A stretch of 64,000 nt of DNA from CAZCAC01 sp964496575 (GTDB taxonomy: Bacteria > Planctomycetota > UBA1135 > GCA-002686595). The stretch covers positions 124,001-188,000 of the forward strand of contig CAZCAC010000001.1 of NCBI GenBank assembly GCA_964496575.1, read 5' to 3'. A program made the translations under genes and the position numbers. This document shows positions 1-9,544 of the stretch, piece after piece; position 1 is the stretch's first letter; every line of letters begins with the position of its first letter. The notes below the pieces were generated by a model that saw only the letters and a list, made by a program, of their open reading frames with translations, did not search any database and was not told the origin of the DNA.

Positions 1-2893
1 AGGGAGCGGGAAGCGGGTGATCGGGGGATCTGGACGCCCGTTCAGGATCGGCGAGATGCAGGTGAACGGCGGGCAGCCAGAGGATCGTCATCCGCCAACG
101 TTTCAGGGACTCCTCGTCGCACACGATCCGGCCGGAGTGGTTCAGGTGCTCTCGAGCGCGATCACCGAGCTCGGCGTATTCCGGATCGGACGAAACGCAC
201 CACAGCGAGGGGTGGAGCTGAAAGTCCCGCCGAAACGCCTCGAAGACCATCAGTGCCGTCCGGCGCGCGGTGATCCCCAGTTCCTCATCGCGTGCGGTGA
301 GCGACGCCGGGTGGAAGCGATAGTCGTAGATCGGCTCCTTGAAGTCACTATGGCGCAGCGTCATCGCCGCGTTGATCCGCATCCAGTAGTCGTAGTCCTC
401 CAGCCCGAACAGGAACGGGCTGTAGTCTCCGATGAGGTACGGAACGCGCGGCCGGTACATGAAGGCGGCGCAGACATAGTTGTTCGGCCAGACGTTGAGC
501 TCCGAAGGGTCGGTCGGCAGGTAGACGTGCTCGCTTCCCGCTGGCACCTGGTACCCGAGATACCAGTCGGAGTTGCCAAGCGGCGCACCGTTCTCGTCGA
601 TGATATCCACATTCGCGTACACGAGATCCCAGGACGGGTGCCGTCGAAGGCAGGCGACCATCTCGTGGAGGAACTCCGGCATGAGCCGATTGTCCGCGCT
701 GGTCCAGGTGAAGTACTCCCCCTGCGCTTCCTCGAAACCGCGCGAGAGAGTCCGTGGGAGCTTGCGATTCTCCTGATGGATGACTCGAACGCGGGTATCC
801 TCGGCGGCGAATCGATCGACGATTTCCGCGGTGCGATCCGTCGATCCATCATCGACGACGATCAGCTCGAACTCCCGATAGCTCTGCGCCAGCACGCTCT
901 CGATCGACTCGGTGATGTAGTCCTCGCCGTTGTAGACGGGCAGCACGATCGAGACGAGCCCGGGACGAGCTGCGCAGCGAATCCGGCCGAGATCCCCGAG
1001 CAGCCGCGCCTCGTAGTTCCCTCGGTAGTGGTCGAAGGCGAAGACGTAGGGGTTCATTGGCGAGGGCAAACCGAGCCACTTCCAGGTCTTGTCGATGACC
1101 CAGCAAGCACCCTTCACGGGGTGGCCGATCCCGCGAGTGATCCTCCGGACGAAACGATGGCGCCGGCTCCCCGGCGGCAGGAACCAGCTGTACACGCGGC
1201 GCACCCGCAGGAGAACGTTCCAGAGCAGGCCCGAAGCATTGGCCCGCAAGGCTCCCAGCTCATGTGTCGTCACGGAGAGCTCCTCCTTCACCCGGAGCAG
1301 CTCACGATTGGCCGCGGCCAACCCGTCGGCCGTCACCTCCAACTCCCTGGCGAGGTTCTCCGCGCGTAGGGCGAGCTCATCCCGTACCGCGCGCAGGCGC
1401 CGTTCCGTCTCCGACGCTCGCCGTTCCGTGGCCGCGTTCGCCGCGAGAGCATCCGAGAGGGCGGCGGCCAGTCTGGCCTGCTCGAAGGAACCTGTCTCGA
1501 TGTCCGCCGACCAGGAGGTGAAGGGCGGGTCCTCCTCGGCTGACTTCGAGCCGAGCGCGACGAGCAGGTAGCCGCGTTGTGACTCGGGCAAGAGTGGACT
1601 GCGGTGGATCTCGAGGATCAGCTGGCGCAGCTCCGGATCGATTCCATGCAATCCGTGGATGAACTCCTCGGTCCAGGACTGCGCCAGCACGGTCTGGCCG
1701 AGGAAGTTCAAGCCCGCCGCCTCGAAGACCTCGCGCAGGCTCAGCGGCGGCATCTCCGTTCCGTAGGGCCACTCGTCGCGACTCACCACCTGAATCCGCC
1801 AGATCCAGTACCAGTAGCAGAGCTGGTTGGGAACCAGGGCGATGACGTAGCGCTTGCTGCGACTCGCCAGCCCCTGGATCATCCCGACCTGCTCATCGAA
1901 GGTCAGGTGCTCCAGCGCACCGGCGTTGAAGACCAGGTCGTATTCCTCTTCGCCCGGCTCGGTCGCGTCGCCGAGCACGATCTTCGGCTGGAGCTGCTCG
2001 TCGGCGAAGCGTTTCGCGGCGACGCGCAGGGCGTTCTCCGAGAAGTCGAGCAGATCTACCTGGAATCCCGGACGGCGCGCGATCGCCAAACCCTGGCACG
2101 CACCCCCACACCCGGCTTCGAGAACGCGGCCACCATCGGGCAGGAGCTGGGCGACGAGGTCGGCGAACTCCTGGTTGGAGCTTTCCACCGCGGGGCTCTC
2201 GGGGGGCAGCTCCCCCCGTTCGTAGACGCGATCCCACTTCTCGCGTTCCATCGCGGATGCGGAGTTCTCCTTGCGATTCGCGGCGTACTCCTTGGATGAA
2301 TAGATGACTAGCAGCTGCCCGCCGACCCAGTGACGCTCGTCGGTTCTCATCACCGCGGAGTGGATCTTCTCGAAGTCTCCCAGCCGCTCGGGGAAGGTAC
2401 CCTCGGTGAAGCGGCTCACGTGGGTCTCGTCGAGGGGATCCTCCGCGAAGGGAACGAGCACGATGTACAGCGACCGGCAACGACACAGGTGCCTGAGAGC
2501 GACATCGAAGGGCTGCTCGAAGTGTTCCAGGCAGTTGGAGGCGACGATCGCGTCGAAGTCGCGTGGAATCTCTCCGTCGGGAGAGTGGATGAACTCCAGC
2601 TCGGGGTGCCGCTCACGCGCCTCACGGATCGCTTCCTCGGCGTAGTCCAGGCCGATCACACGGCAATCGGGAAAGGCGTCGGACAGGACCTCCACCCCCT
2701 CCCCGAAGGCACAGCCCCAGTCGAGCAACTCGACATCGGGACGGCGCAGGAAGTAGCGCTCCGCCGAGGGGAGCTCCTGCACCACGAGCTCCATGAAGTA
2801 GCGAGTCTGCACCGGTCCTCCCATCACGGACCACTTCTCGGTGAAGTATTGCTCCCACCAGGCGTGAGAATTGATCGGTTGGAGTTCTTTCAT
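1..2893 (-). CDS. Methyltransferase-methyltransferase-coiled coil-GT2 fusion, C-terminus off window
   Basis: Open frame from ATG at 2893 to the window edge; 964 residues are visible and the stop lies outside. Domains: a class I SAM methyltransferase at about 40-200 (glycine motif DWGCAFGEG at 58-66, then DYAEEAI, and NCLEHF as post-motif); a second at about 214-450 (VLEAGCGGACQG, LLDFSENAL, FNAGALEHL); a charged helical stretch at about 465-550 rich in Ala/Glu/Arg/Leu with heptad character; then a GT2 glycosyltransferase from about 645 (VSIVLPVYNGEDYI, VVDDGSTD, TSADN as the DxD-like site). It starts 14 nt after the Wzt-like gene, preceded by GAGGTGG. The context is polysaccharide synthesis. 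I infer chain modification, termination and extension in one protein; the specific sugar is unknown. The domain order is seen directly; the role is inference. Confidence 0.85.
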   Translation of the reverse strand, partial: MKELQPINSHAWWEQYFTEKWSVMGGPVQTRYFMELVVQELPSAERYFLRRPDVELLDWGCAFGEGVEVLSDAFPDCRVIGLDYAEEAIREARERHPELEFIHSPDGEIPRDFDAIVASNCLEHFEQPFDVALRHLCRCRSLYIVLVPFAEDPLDETHVSRFTEGTFPERLGDFEKIHSAVMRTDERHWVGGQLLVIYSSKEYAANRKENSASAMEREKWDRVYERGELPPESPAVESSNQEFADLVAQLLPDGGRVLEAGCGGACQGLAIARRPGFQVDLLDFSENALRVAAKRFADEQLQPKIVLGDATEPGEEEYDLVFNAGALEHLTFDEQVGMIQGLASRSKRYVIALVPNQLCYWYWIWRIQVVSRDEWPYGTEMPPLSLREVFEAAGLNFLGQTVLAQSWTEEFIHGLHGIDPELRQLILEIHRSPLLPESQRGYLLVALGSKSAEEDPPFTSWSADIETGSFEQARLAAALSDALAANAATERRASETERRLRAVRDELALRAENLARELEVTADGLAAANRELLRVKEELSVTTHELGALRANASGLLWNVLLRVRRVYSWFLPPGSRRHRFVRRITRGIGHPVKGACWVIDKTWKWLGLPSPMNPYVFAFDHYRGNYEARLLGDLGRIRCAARPGLVSIVLPVYNGEDYITESIESVLAQSYREFELIVVDDGSTDRTAEIVDRFAAEDTRVRVIHQENRKLPRTLSRGFEEAQGEYFTWTSADNRLMPEFLHEMVACLRRHPSWDLVYANVDIIDENGAPLGNSDWYLGYQVPAGSEHVYLPTDPSELNVWPNNYVCAAFMYRPRVPYLIGDYSPFLFGLEDYDYWMRINAAMTLRHSDFKEPIYDYRFHPASLTARDEELGITARRTALMVFEAFRRDFQLHPSLWCVSSDPEYAELGDRAREHLNHSGRIVCDEESLKRWRMTILWLPAVHLHLADPERASRSPDHPLPAP

Positions 2894-2907
2894 TCAGGGC
2901 CGCCACC

Positions 2908-4224
2908 TCACCGTGGAGTGAGGCTCACGATTGTGTGTTGTATTCTAGGCAGCACACTGGAGTAGATAGCGTGCTTCGAGACGACCGTGATCAGCGCCGC
3001 ATTCTCGACGAAATCGCCGTACCTCCTCTCCACTCCCTGGACGTCCTCGATGGCCATGGTAAGGACGTATTTGCCCGGGGCAAGGATGTTCTCCAGCTCG
3101 AACGCGAACCGGCGTCGCTCCCCGGGCTTGCCCGCGGGGAGAATATCTCCGGCCTCCCAGGTCGCGTAGCAGATGATGTCGAGCCCGTTCGTGTTCTTGA
3201 TCGCGAAGGCCAGGCTGAGGTTGCGCTCCCCGGTATCCTCCAGGAAGACACACTCGGCCTCGATCCGCATCGGCTCGCCATGTTCGAGCACGAGGGCCTG
3301 CTGGTGGTCGCCGGAAAAGACGCCGACGCCTTCGACTCGCGCCCAGCCATCTCCCCATCGGTTGTAATCGGGGTTCTCGGTGAGAGCCGGCAGCCCGAAA
3401 GCGACGTCCGACTTCTCATCTGATTCGGACTCCGCCGACTCCGAGCCTCCCGCCGCCACGTCCTCCACCGTCCTCTCCATGTAACGCGAGGTGATCTCGC
3501 GGGGCTCGCCGAATCCCTCGACTCTCCCCGCATCGAGCCAGAGGACTCGATCACAAAACGACCTCACCGTGTTCACGTCGTGGGTGACGAGGATCACCGA
3601 CACGCCACGCTCCAGCAGCCCGCGCATGTGGTCCATGCACTTGATCTGGAACGCGGCATCACCGACGGCCAGGGCCTCGTCCACGATCAGGATCTCCGGA
3701 TCCAGGAGCACCTGGACGGCGAAGGCGAGGCGTACGACCATCCCCGTCGAGTAGGTCTTCACCGGCCGATCGAGGAACTCGCCGATCCCCGCGAAGGCCT
3801 CGATCTCGGGGAATCGGCGCTCGATCTCCCCCTCCGGAACGCCGAGGATGACGCAGTTCAACCAGACGTTCTCGCGACCGGTGAACTCGAAGTTGAATCC
3901 CGAGCCGAGCTCGAGTAGCGCGGCGACTCGTCTCCCCACCTCGACCTCGCCCTCGGTCGGCTCCATGGTGCCGGCGATGATCTGGAGCAGCGTGCTCTTG
4001 CCGGCTCCGTTGCGCCCGATGATCCCCAGCGACTCTCCGGCACGCAGCTCGAAGGACACGTCCTTCAGCGCCCAGAACGGCGTGTAGAACTGTCGTCGCC
4101 CGCGAAACAAGGTCTGCTTCAGCCGATCGAGGGGTTTCGAATAGACGGCGAAGAACTTACCGAGCCCCGTGACGGAGACGACGGTCTCACCGTTTCCGGA
4201 GAAGCTCGCGGCTTCAGAGGACAT
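2908..4224 (-). CDS. Polysaccharide ABC transporter ATP-binding protein, Wzt-like with C-terminal carbohydrate-binding domain
   Basis: 438 aa. It powers export of a lipid-linked polysaccharide across the inner membrane with the Wzm-like permease encoded upstream. Walker A GRNGAGKST at 70-78, signature YSTGMVVRLAF at 158-168, Walker B and D-loop ILIVDEALAVGD at 178-189. The ATPase ends near residue 270; about 150 further residues match the size of the Wzt C-terminal beta-sandwich that reads the modified end of an O-antigen chain. The ATG overlaps the permease stop by 11 bases, so the pair is translationally coupled. The extra domain suggests that export is gated by a terminal modification, which fits the methyltransferase fusion just downstream. 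Confidence 0.92.
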   Translation of the reverse strand: MSSEAASFSGNGETVVSVTGLGKFFAVYSKPLDRLKQTLFRGRRQFYTPFWALKDVSFELRAGESLGIIGRNGAGKSTLLQIIAGTMEPTEGEVEVGRRVAALLELGSGFNFEFTGRENVWLNCVILGVPEGEIERRFPEIEAFAGIGEFLDRPVKTYSTGMVVRLAFAVQVLLDPEILIVDEALAVGDAAFQIKCMDHMRGLLERGVSVILVTHDVNTVRSFCDRVLWLDAGRVEGFGEPREITSRYMERTVEDVAAGGSESAESESDEKSDVAFGLPALTENPDYNRWGDGWARVEGVGVFSGDHQQALVLEHGEPMRIEAECVFLEDTGERNLSLAFAIKNTNGLDIICYATWEAGDILPAGKPGERRRFAFELENILAPGKYVLTMAIEDVQGVERRYGDFVENAALITVVSKHAIYSSVLPRIQHTIVSLTPR

Positions 4225-5092
4225 CCGCGAACCCCCGCTTGGTCTTCATGAACCACGCGTAGCCGAGCTGCATCACCACGAAGGCGATGAGCGTCATGAA
4301 CCCGAGGTTTCCCCACTCCGGCATCTGGCTGGCGAGCAGAGTGTGTCTCGCATTCTCGATGAAGGTGGTCAGCGGGTTGACGAGCATGACCACCTGGAAC
4401 TTCTCGGGCAGCCGCTCCACCGAGTAGAAGATCGGCGACAGGAAGAAGAGGACGGTCAGGAGGATCCCGATCACCTGGCTCACGTCCCGCAGGTACACCC
4501 CCAAGGACGCCAGGAACCAGGTGAGTCCCAGCGTGAACATCACCGTCGGCACCAGCACTACGGGGAAGAGCCAGAGAGTCGAAGATACCTCCTGTTTGAG
4601 CCCCAGCGTGACGAGGACCAGGATTCCGGTCGCGATGGCCGCGTTCACCACGGCAGCGGCGACCGTGGTGAAGGGCAGCACCTCGAGCGGAAAGACGACG
4701 CGCTTCACGTAGTTCGCGTTGCTCAGCATCAGGGCTGGCGCCGCTCCGAGGCTCTCCTGGAAGATCGTGTAGAGCAGGATCCCACAGTAGAGCATCAGCG
4801 CGTAATCGACCTGCGACTCCTCGACTTCCGCGGAGACGGCGAAGCGCGCCTTGAGCACCACACTGAAGACGAAGGTGTAGGTGACGAGCATCACCAACGG
4901 CAACAGGAAGGACCACAGCGCTCCCCCCACCGATCCCCGGTACCTCTGGGCGATCTGCCGCCCGGCCAGGTGGACGATCAACCGGCGCTCGGCCCACAGA
5001 TTCGCCGCCAGGTGACCGGGGCTCAAGAGCCGCGGCAAGGTGCGGGTGGTCGACAGGGAATGGGCTCGAGCCGGGGGCTCCATGGCCGCCAT
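4214..5092 (-). CDS. Polysaccharide ABC transporter permease, Wzm-like
   Basis: 292 aa from ATG at 5092. The frame is open further upstream to 5371, but that part is Arg/Ser-rich, overlaps the glycosyltransferase gene and has no membrane character, so the internal ATG was chosen. The ABC-2 type membrane domain shows QRYRGSVGGALWSFLLPL near residue 50, then hydrophobic segments including MLVTYTFVFSVVL, AAVVNAAIATGILVLVTL, MFTLGLTWFLASLGVYL and GILLTVLFFLSPIFYS. This is the classic Wzm/TagG layout. It pairs with the ATPase that overlaps its stop codon. No strong Shine-Dalgarno precedes 5092, so the exact start is less sure than the identity. Confidence 0.9.
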   Translation of the reverse strand: MAAMEPPARAHSLSTTRTLPRLLSPGHLAANLWAERRLIVHLAGRQIAQRYRGSVGGALWSFLLPLVMLVTYTFVFSVVLKARFAVSAEVEESQVDYALMLYCGILLYTIFQESLGAAPALMLSNANYVKRVVFPLEVLPFTTVAAAVVNAAIATGILVLVTLGLKQEVSSTLWLFPVVLVPTVMFTLGLTWFLASLGVYLRDVSQVIGILLTVLFFLSPIFYSVERLPEKFQVVMLVNPLTTFIENARHTLLASQMPEWGNLGFMTLIAFVVMQLGYAWFMKTKRGFADVL

Positions 5093-5259
5093 GATGACGA
5101 ATCGGGGGGCTCTTGCCGACCCGGATCCGGGTGCTACCTGACTCCGATTCTCGACTCGGGAGCTCTTTCGGTGGCCGCGGGCCTTCCTCGCCTCAGGACC
5201 CGCCTCGCCGGACCGCTCACTCACTCGGTGAGCTCGACTCTCGGGACCTCGATCCGTAT

Positions 5260-6459
5260 CTAGCGGCCTTGCTGAGCCATACCGTCGGCGAGCAGATCGA
5301 TCGTCGCCTGATCCCGCCGGCCGGAAAGACCATCGCAGAAGTCGAGAATCTCCCTGGCTCGCACCTTCCACGAGTTACGGGCCGCGAACGCCTGTCGTTC
5401 CTCGGTCCCGACCGCGGGGTCCGCCAGCTCCTCTCTCAGGAGCGCCGCGATCTCCGTGGCGGAGCGCCCGCAGCGAACCAGGTCGCCGAAGGAATGGAGG
5501 TCGGCGACGGCGGTGGTCACCACCGGCTTCCCGAGCGCCAGGTACTCGTAGATCTTGATGGGGTTTGCGGCACAACCGACCTGGTCGGTCCGGAAGGGCA
5601 CCCAGCAGATATCGAAGGTCGCCAGTCGAGCCGGTACATCTCGATGGCGACAGGCACCGTGGAATCGCACGTTGGGTCGTCTCGAGAGCTCCGTGAGGTC
5701 CGACCTGCCATCGTGCGGCCCGATGAAGGCGAAGTCGACCTCCGGCAGGGCGCGCGAGACCTCGTCGATGAGCGTCACGTCGACCCACTCGTAAAGCGCT
5801 CCGACGAATCCCACAACGGGCCGCGCCTCTTCGTCGGACGCTGCCGACGGCTCGGTTTCGGGAGCTTCCCACCGGAAGAACTCGTCATTGACGCCGTTGC
5901 GAACGAGTCCGACCGGTAGGCCGGGGCGACGGGCAACGATCGAGTCTCGCAGTACCTCGGCCGTGGCGATGGCGCCGTCCGCCCGCTCGATCAACTGATC
6001 CTCCCACCGGCGAAACCGCGCGACCTGGCGATTCCGGGGAGCGTGCACGGAGCACTCGTCGATGCAGTCGTACACCACCCGCCCGAAGGGTAGTTCGTCC
6101 AGCCACGGCGTCCAGGCGGGAGTCACGGCGATCGCGGTCGCTTGCTGGAGGTCCATCCACTCCTCGAGCTCGCGACGAAGTCGCCTCGCCGCGCGACGAG
6201 CGAGCCCGTCACTCAACACCATCCTGGGGAGAAGGAGGGACCAGGGTCTCGCGACGTGCACTCCACCATCCTCGGAGCGCTTTCCCTTCCCGAGACGCTC
6301 GAGCGACGTGCGTGCCGAGGGAACCTGAACGAACCAGGCCTCCCGACCCGCCGTCGCCCAGGCCTCGCACAGCATCCGCGTACGGCCAACCAGGGGAAAG
6401 TCCCAGACGACCGCAGCGAGGGATACAGGCATTGACGCCGGTCGAGCTGACTCGGGCAT
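5260..6459 (-). CDS. Glycosyltransferase, GT4-like / TuaH-like
   Basis: 399 aa with a GT-B fold. The N-terminal half contains VVYDCIDE at 128-135, a motif typical of TuaH-like exopolysaccharide transferases. RNGVN at 187-191 marks the domain boundary; GFVGALYEWVD at 217-227 and NPIKIYEYLALGKPVV at 299-314 form the nucleotide-sugar-binding C-terminal half. It probably transfers one sugar during assembly of the polysaccharide exported by the neighbouring ABC pair. GGAGGTGATC lies about 11 nt upstream of the ATG, inside the end of the GH172 gene, which supports this start; ATG 6432 is an in-frame alternative. The following 167 bp before the permease gene hold no recognisable gene. Confidence 0.88.
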   Translation of the reverse strand: MPESARPASMPVSLAAVVWDFPLVGRTRMLCEAWATAGREAWFVQVPSARTSLERLGKGKRSEDGGVHVARPWSLLLPRMVLSDGLARRAARRLRRELEEWMDLQQATAIAVTPAWTPWLDELPFGRVVYDCIDECSVHAPRNRQVARFRRWEDQLIERADGAIATAEVLRDSIVARRPGLPVGLVRNGVNDEFFRWEAPETEPSAASDEEARPVVGFVGALYEWVDVTLIDEVSRALPEVDFAFIGPHDGRSDLTELSRRPNVRFHGACRHRDVPARLATFDICWVPFRTDQVGCAANPIKIYEYLALGKPVVTTAVADLHSFGDLVRCGRSATEIAALLREELADPAVGTEERQAFAARNSWKVRAREILDFCDGLSGRRDQATIDLLADGMAQQGR

Positions 6460-6464
6460 TTCGC

Positions 6465-7544
6465 CTAGATCACCTCCAGCACGTCTTTCCCCGGCAACTC
6501 TGGGAACGGCGCCGTCGGCAGCGTCTGGTACCAGAACGCCGTCGACGCGATGTCGTCCTGGCGCGTCAGGTAGCGGGCCGGCTTGGTCTCGTGCCAGCCG
6601 AGATCCTGAACCGTCACCCGGAGCGCTTCCCGGAAGCGCACTGGATCCATGACGTGAAAGCGGTACAGCCCGAAGCGCTGCTGCGAGTCGTACAGACCGT
6701 CGGGACGGATCACCTGCGGCAGCCCGAGGAACGGCGTGCTGAACTCGCGGTAGCTCTTCTCGTGCTCGAAGTTGTAGCTGCCGCCGAAGTAGTCCTCGGT
6801 CCCCGTCCCGCAGATCGTCGGGAATTCCTCATCGTCGAGGTAGAACTTCACCTCGCCCTCGCCCCACCAGCCGCTGTTGTTCACGCCCCAGCACAGGTAC
6901 GTCCCGATGTAGTGCCCGCGCCCCTTCACCCCGTCGAGGATCGTGTACACCTCGCCCCGCTCCACCGGATTCTCACGACGCCACTGGGCGTGGAAGTAGG
7001 CACAGTCGGCCGGGATCTCGCACAAGGCGTAGTCGACCTGGTAAAAGGCGACGATCTTCTCCGCGGAGAGGTTCTCGACGGTGATCCGACAGCGCTGGGA
7101 AAAGGGCATCGCCCAGTAGCAGTTGAAGGCGCTCCCCGGGTTGACGCAGACCGGCAGCGCGTTCACCTGGGCGAACCGCCCCCAGCCGCAGCAGAAGAAG
7201 TCGCCGATCGGCACCTCGACCGACGGCACCTCGGAGTCGTCCCAGTAGAAGCGCAGGATGGCGAAGCGCCAGTTCCCGGTGAAGGTCATCCAGATGTGCT
7301 GGATCACCCCGGGCCCGATGATGTCGGCGATCTGGAGCGTCTCCCCGGGCCCGACCTCGTCGCAGGGGGAGATCTTCCACCCCGGCCCCAGGTCGGCGGC
7401 CATCTCCGCGCCCGTGCCGGTCGTCGCCCGAGCGCCGCCGCCCTTCTGTCCCTCCCGATTCTCGGCGGTGATCGAGCGGGTCCGGGCCCGCGCCAGCCGA
7501 CTCAGGTTGCCCAGCCCCACTCCCAGCCCGTTCCACTCGTCCAT
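6465..7544 (-). CDS. DUF2961 / GH172-family protein
   Basis: 359 aa from ATG 7544, preceded by ACGGAG with a spacing of about 7 nt. The frame stays open up to 7589, but that extension runs through a dispersed intergenic repeat, so it was excluded. Conserved DUF2961 features: DIIGPGVIQHIWMTF early, then GTGTEDYFGGSYNFEH, the signature of the family now classed as GH172, whose characterised members act on fructofuranosyl or arabinofuranosyl linkages. No signal peptide is visible at this start, so the product looks cytoplasmic. It lies 5 nt upstream of the glycosyltransferase gene and may process the same polysaccharide or simply use the same promoter. Substrate unknown. Confidence 0.85.
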   Translation of the reverse strand: MDEWNGLGVGLGNLSRLARARTRSITAENREGQKGGGARATTGTGAEMAADLGPGWKISPCDEVGPGETLQIADIIGPGVIQHIWMTFTGNWRFAILRFYWDDSEVPSVEVPIGDFFCCGWGRFAQVNALPVCVNPGSAFNCYWAMPFSQRCRITVENLSAEKIVAFYQVDYALCEIPADCAYFHAQWRRENPVERGEVYTILDGVKGRGHYIGTYLCWGVNNSGWWGEGEVKFYLDDEEFPTICGTGTEDYFGGSYNFEHEKSYREFSTPFLGLPQVIRPDGLYDSQQRFGLYRFHVMDPVRFREALRVTVQDLGWHETKPARYLTRQDDIASTAFWYQTLPTAPFPELPGKDVLEVI

Positions 7545-7562
7545 GTGCTTCTCCGTAGTCCC

Positions 7563-7588
7563 TAGCGCGGGCTGGCGCCCGCAACCCA
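7563..7588. repeat. Dispersed 26-bp palindromic intergenic repeat, copy 1
   Basis: The core GCGGGC-TGGC-GCCCGC forms a short hairpin, preceded by TAGC and followed by AACCCA. An identical 26-mer with one base difference (loop TGGC versus TGAC) occurs at 32989-33014. Both copies are intergenic and lie 10-20 nt upstream of a gene start, which is typical of REP-like elements. Confidence 0.75.
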
Positions 7589-7747
7589 AGCGTACTGCTG
7601 ATCCTCCGGACCACGATACTCGAAACCTCCAATGCCCTCCTTGGCCTGGTTTCCGCGCGCAACGCGCAGAAATCGACTACGAGTGGATCAGGAATCTTTC
7701 TGCTCCCCTTCCGCAGGAGCAGACACAAAGATTAGCGGGCGCGCCAC

Positions 7748-9544
7748 ATGTTCCTGAACCCCCTCGGCCTCCTCGCGTTGCTCGGCGTCCCCGTCGTCAT
7801 CGCGCTGCACCTCTTCCGTCGCCGCTTCGAGCGGCGCCGGGTCAGCGCCCTGTTCCTGTGGGAGGCGCGGACGATCACCACCCTCTCCGGGCGGCGGCGG
7901 GAGAAGCTGCTGCGCTCCCCCTCCTTCTGGGCGGAGCTCCTGGCCGCCCTGGTCCTCGGCCTCGCATTCGCTGGCCCGCGCTCCTGCGGCGTGCTGGAGG
8001 CGAAGCACCTCGTCGTGGTGCTCGACGGCTCCGCCTCGATGGGCGCCCTGCCCCCCGGCGAGGGCTCGGTGACCTTCGCAAACGAGGTGCGGGAGCGTCT
8101 CGCCACCGAGATCGACGACCTCCCCGGCGGCTCGCGGGTCACCGTGGTGATGAGCGGGCCGCGCCCGCGGATCGCCATCGGGCCCGCCGCTTTCCCCGCC
8201 GAGGCGCTCACCCGCCTCGCGGAGTACCGGCCCGCGGCGGGGCGCCACGACCTCGCGCCGGCGGTGGCGCTGGCCCTGCAACTCGCCGGACCGGGCGCGG
8301 TGACCCTCTACACCGACCGCTTCGAGCCCGAGCGCCACCCCGAGCAGGTCGGCGTCGTCGCGCTGGGACGGCCACTGGACAACCTGGCGATCACCCGGGC
8401 CGCCCGGCTGCGGGGCGTGGAGGGGAACCCCGAGGGCGAGCGGGTGCTCGTCACCGTGGCCAACTTCGCCCGCGGCAGCCGGCCGGTGAGGGTGGGGCTC
8501 TTCGCCGGGGAAGAAGAGCTGGCGGGCGAGGCGCTGGTGCTGGAGGCGGGGGCGCGCCGGCACTTCACCTTCGAGCTCCCACCGAACACTCCTGCCGTGG
8601 AGGCGCGCCTGGACGGCGACGGCTTCGCCATCGACGACCGGGCCCTGCTCTTCCCGCCGCCGCGGCGGGACCTCGCTCTGGCCACCACCCTCGCGGAGGA
8701 AGAGCTCCGCTTTCTCGGGCTGAAGAGCGCGGCGGCGACGTCGCCGATCGATCGCTGGACCGACCTCGTCCCCCGGAGTCTCGAGGCGAGCTCGCCGGAA
8801 GAGGCGCACCTCGCGATCGCGCGGGAGGTGGTCGGCGGACCGGAGACCTGGTGCCTGGTCCTCGAGCCCGCCGCCGGTGAGCCCCTCGACCTGCTCGGCC
8901 CCTTCCTCCTGGAGAAGCGCCACCCACTGCTCGCCGGGCTTGTCCTCGACGGCGTGGTCTGGAGCGCGTCGGAGAACCTCGTGCTTCCAGGCACGCCGCT
9001 CATCACCGCGGGCAACCTGCCGCTCCTCACCGAGGAACGCCTCGACGGGCGCGTGATCTTCCGGACGAACATCGACTTCCGCCGCTCGTCGCTCCAGATG
9101 ACCCCCGACTGGCCGATCCTGCTCGACAACCTCGCGGAGCTGCGCCGCGGCGAGCTCGGCGGGGCGGCGAGCACCAGCCTGTCGATCGGTGAAACCTTCC
9201 ATTTCCGCACTGAGGTGCCGGCGGACTACCTCCTGCGCGGTCCCGACGGCGATCGCGAGCTGCGGGCGCGCGGCGCGCTGGCCATCGAAAACCTCAGCAG
9301 CGTCGGGGCGTACGAGCTCATCGGCGACGGCGAGACGATCGCCGGGTTCGGCGTGCACTTCGGCGACGACCTCGAGAGCGACCTGCGCGAGCTCGGCGCC
9401 GGCGAGCACGCCTCGGCGGTCGAGCTCGCCGAGCAGCGCGCCGGCTCGTCGTGGGTGGTGCTGCTGCTCCTCGCCGCCGCCCTCGGCGCGGTGCTCTTCG
9501 ACTGGATCGTGCTGCGCCCGCGGGCGAAGGGAGAGGTCGCCTGA
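7748..9544 (+). CDS. BatA-like membrane protein with vWA domain
   Basis: 598 aa. The N-terminus FLNPLGLLALLGVPVVIAL followed by HLFRRR is the BatA-type membrane anchor; a second membrane segment lies near 61-77 (WAELLAALVLGLAFAG). Then comes a von Willebrand A domain with the metal-site motif DGSAS at 93-97, a long beta-rich middle region, and a C-terminal membrane helix near 565-588. Such proteins belong to the MoxR-associated vWA systems, thought to assist protein folding or metal insertion at the membrane. Its stop overlaps the start of the next vWA gene. The MoxR and DUF58 partners are encoded 10 kb away on the other strand rather than beside it. Confidence 0.88.
   Translation: MFLNPLGLLALLGVPVVIALHLFRRRFERRRVSALFLWEARTITTLSGRRREKLLRSPSFWAELLAALVLGLAFAGPRSCGVLEAKHLVVVLDGSASMGALPPGEGSVTFANEVRERLATEIDDLPGGSRVTVVMSGPRPRIAIGPAAFPAEALTRLAEYRPAAGRHDLAPAVALALQLAGPGAVTLYTDRFEPERHPEQVGVVALGRPLDNLAITRAARLRGVEGNPEGERVLVTVANFARGSRPVRVGLFAGEEELAGEALVLEAGARRHFTFELPPNTPAVEARLDGDGFAIDDRALLFPPPRRDLALATTLAEEELRFLGLKSAAATSPIDRWTDLVPRSLEASSPEEAHLAIAREVVGGPETWCLVLEPAAGEPLDLLGPFLLEKRHPLLAGLVLDGVVWSASENLVLPGTPLITAGNLPLLTEERLDGRVIFRTNIDFRRSSLQMTPDWPILLDNLAELRRGELGGAASTSLSIGETFHFRTEVPADYLLRGPDGDRELRARGALAIENLSSVGAYELIGDGETIAGFGVHFGDDLESDLRELGAGEHASAVELAEQRAGSSWVVLLLLAAALGAVLFDWIVLRPRAKGEVA

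Noticed and set aside
17..1369. Long plus-strand open frame, 450 codons
   Set aside because: It is the antisense of the GT2 domain on the minus strand, which shows clear family motifs; the plus frame has none.
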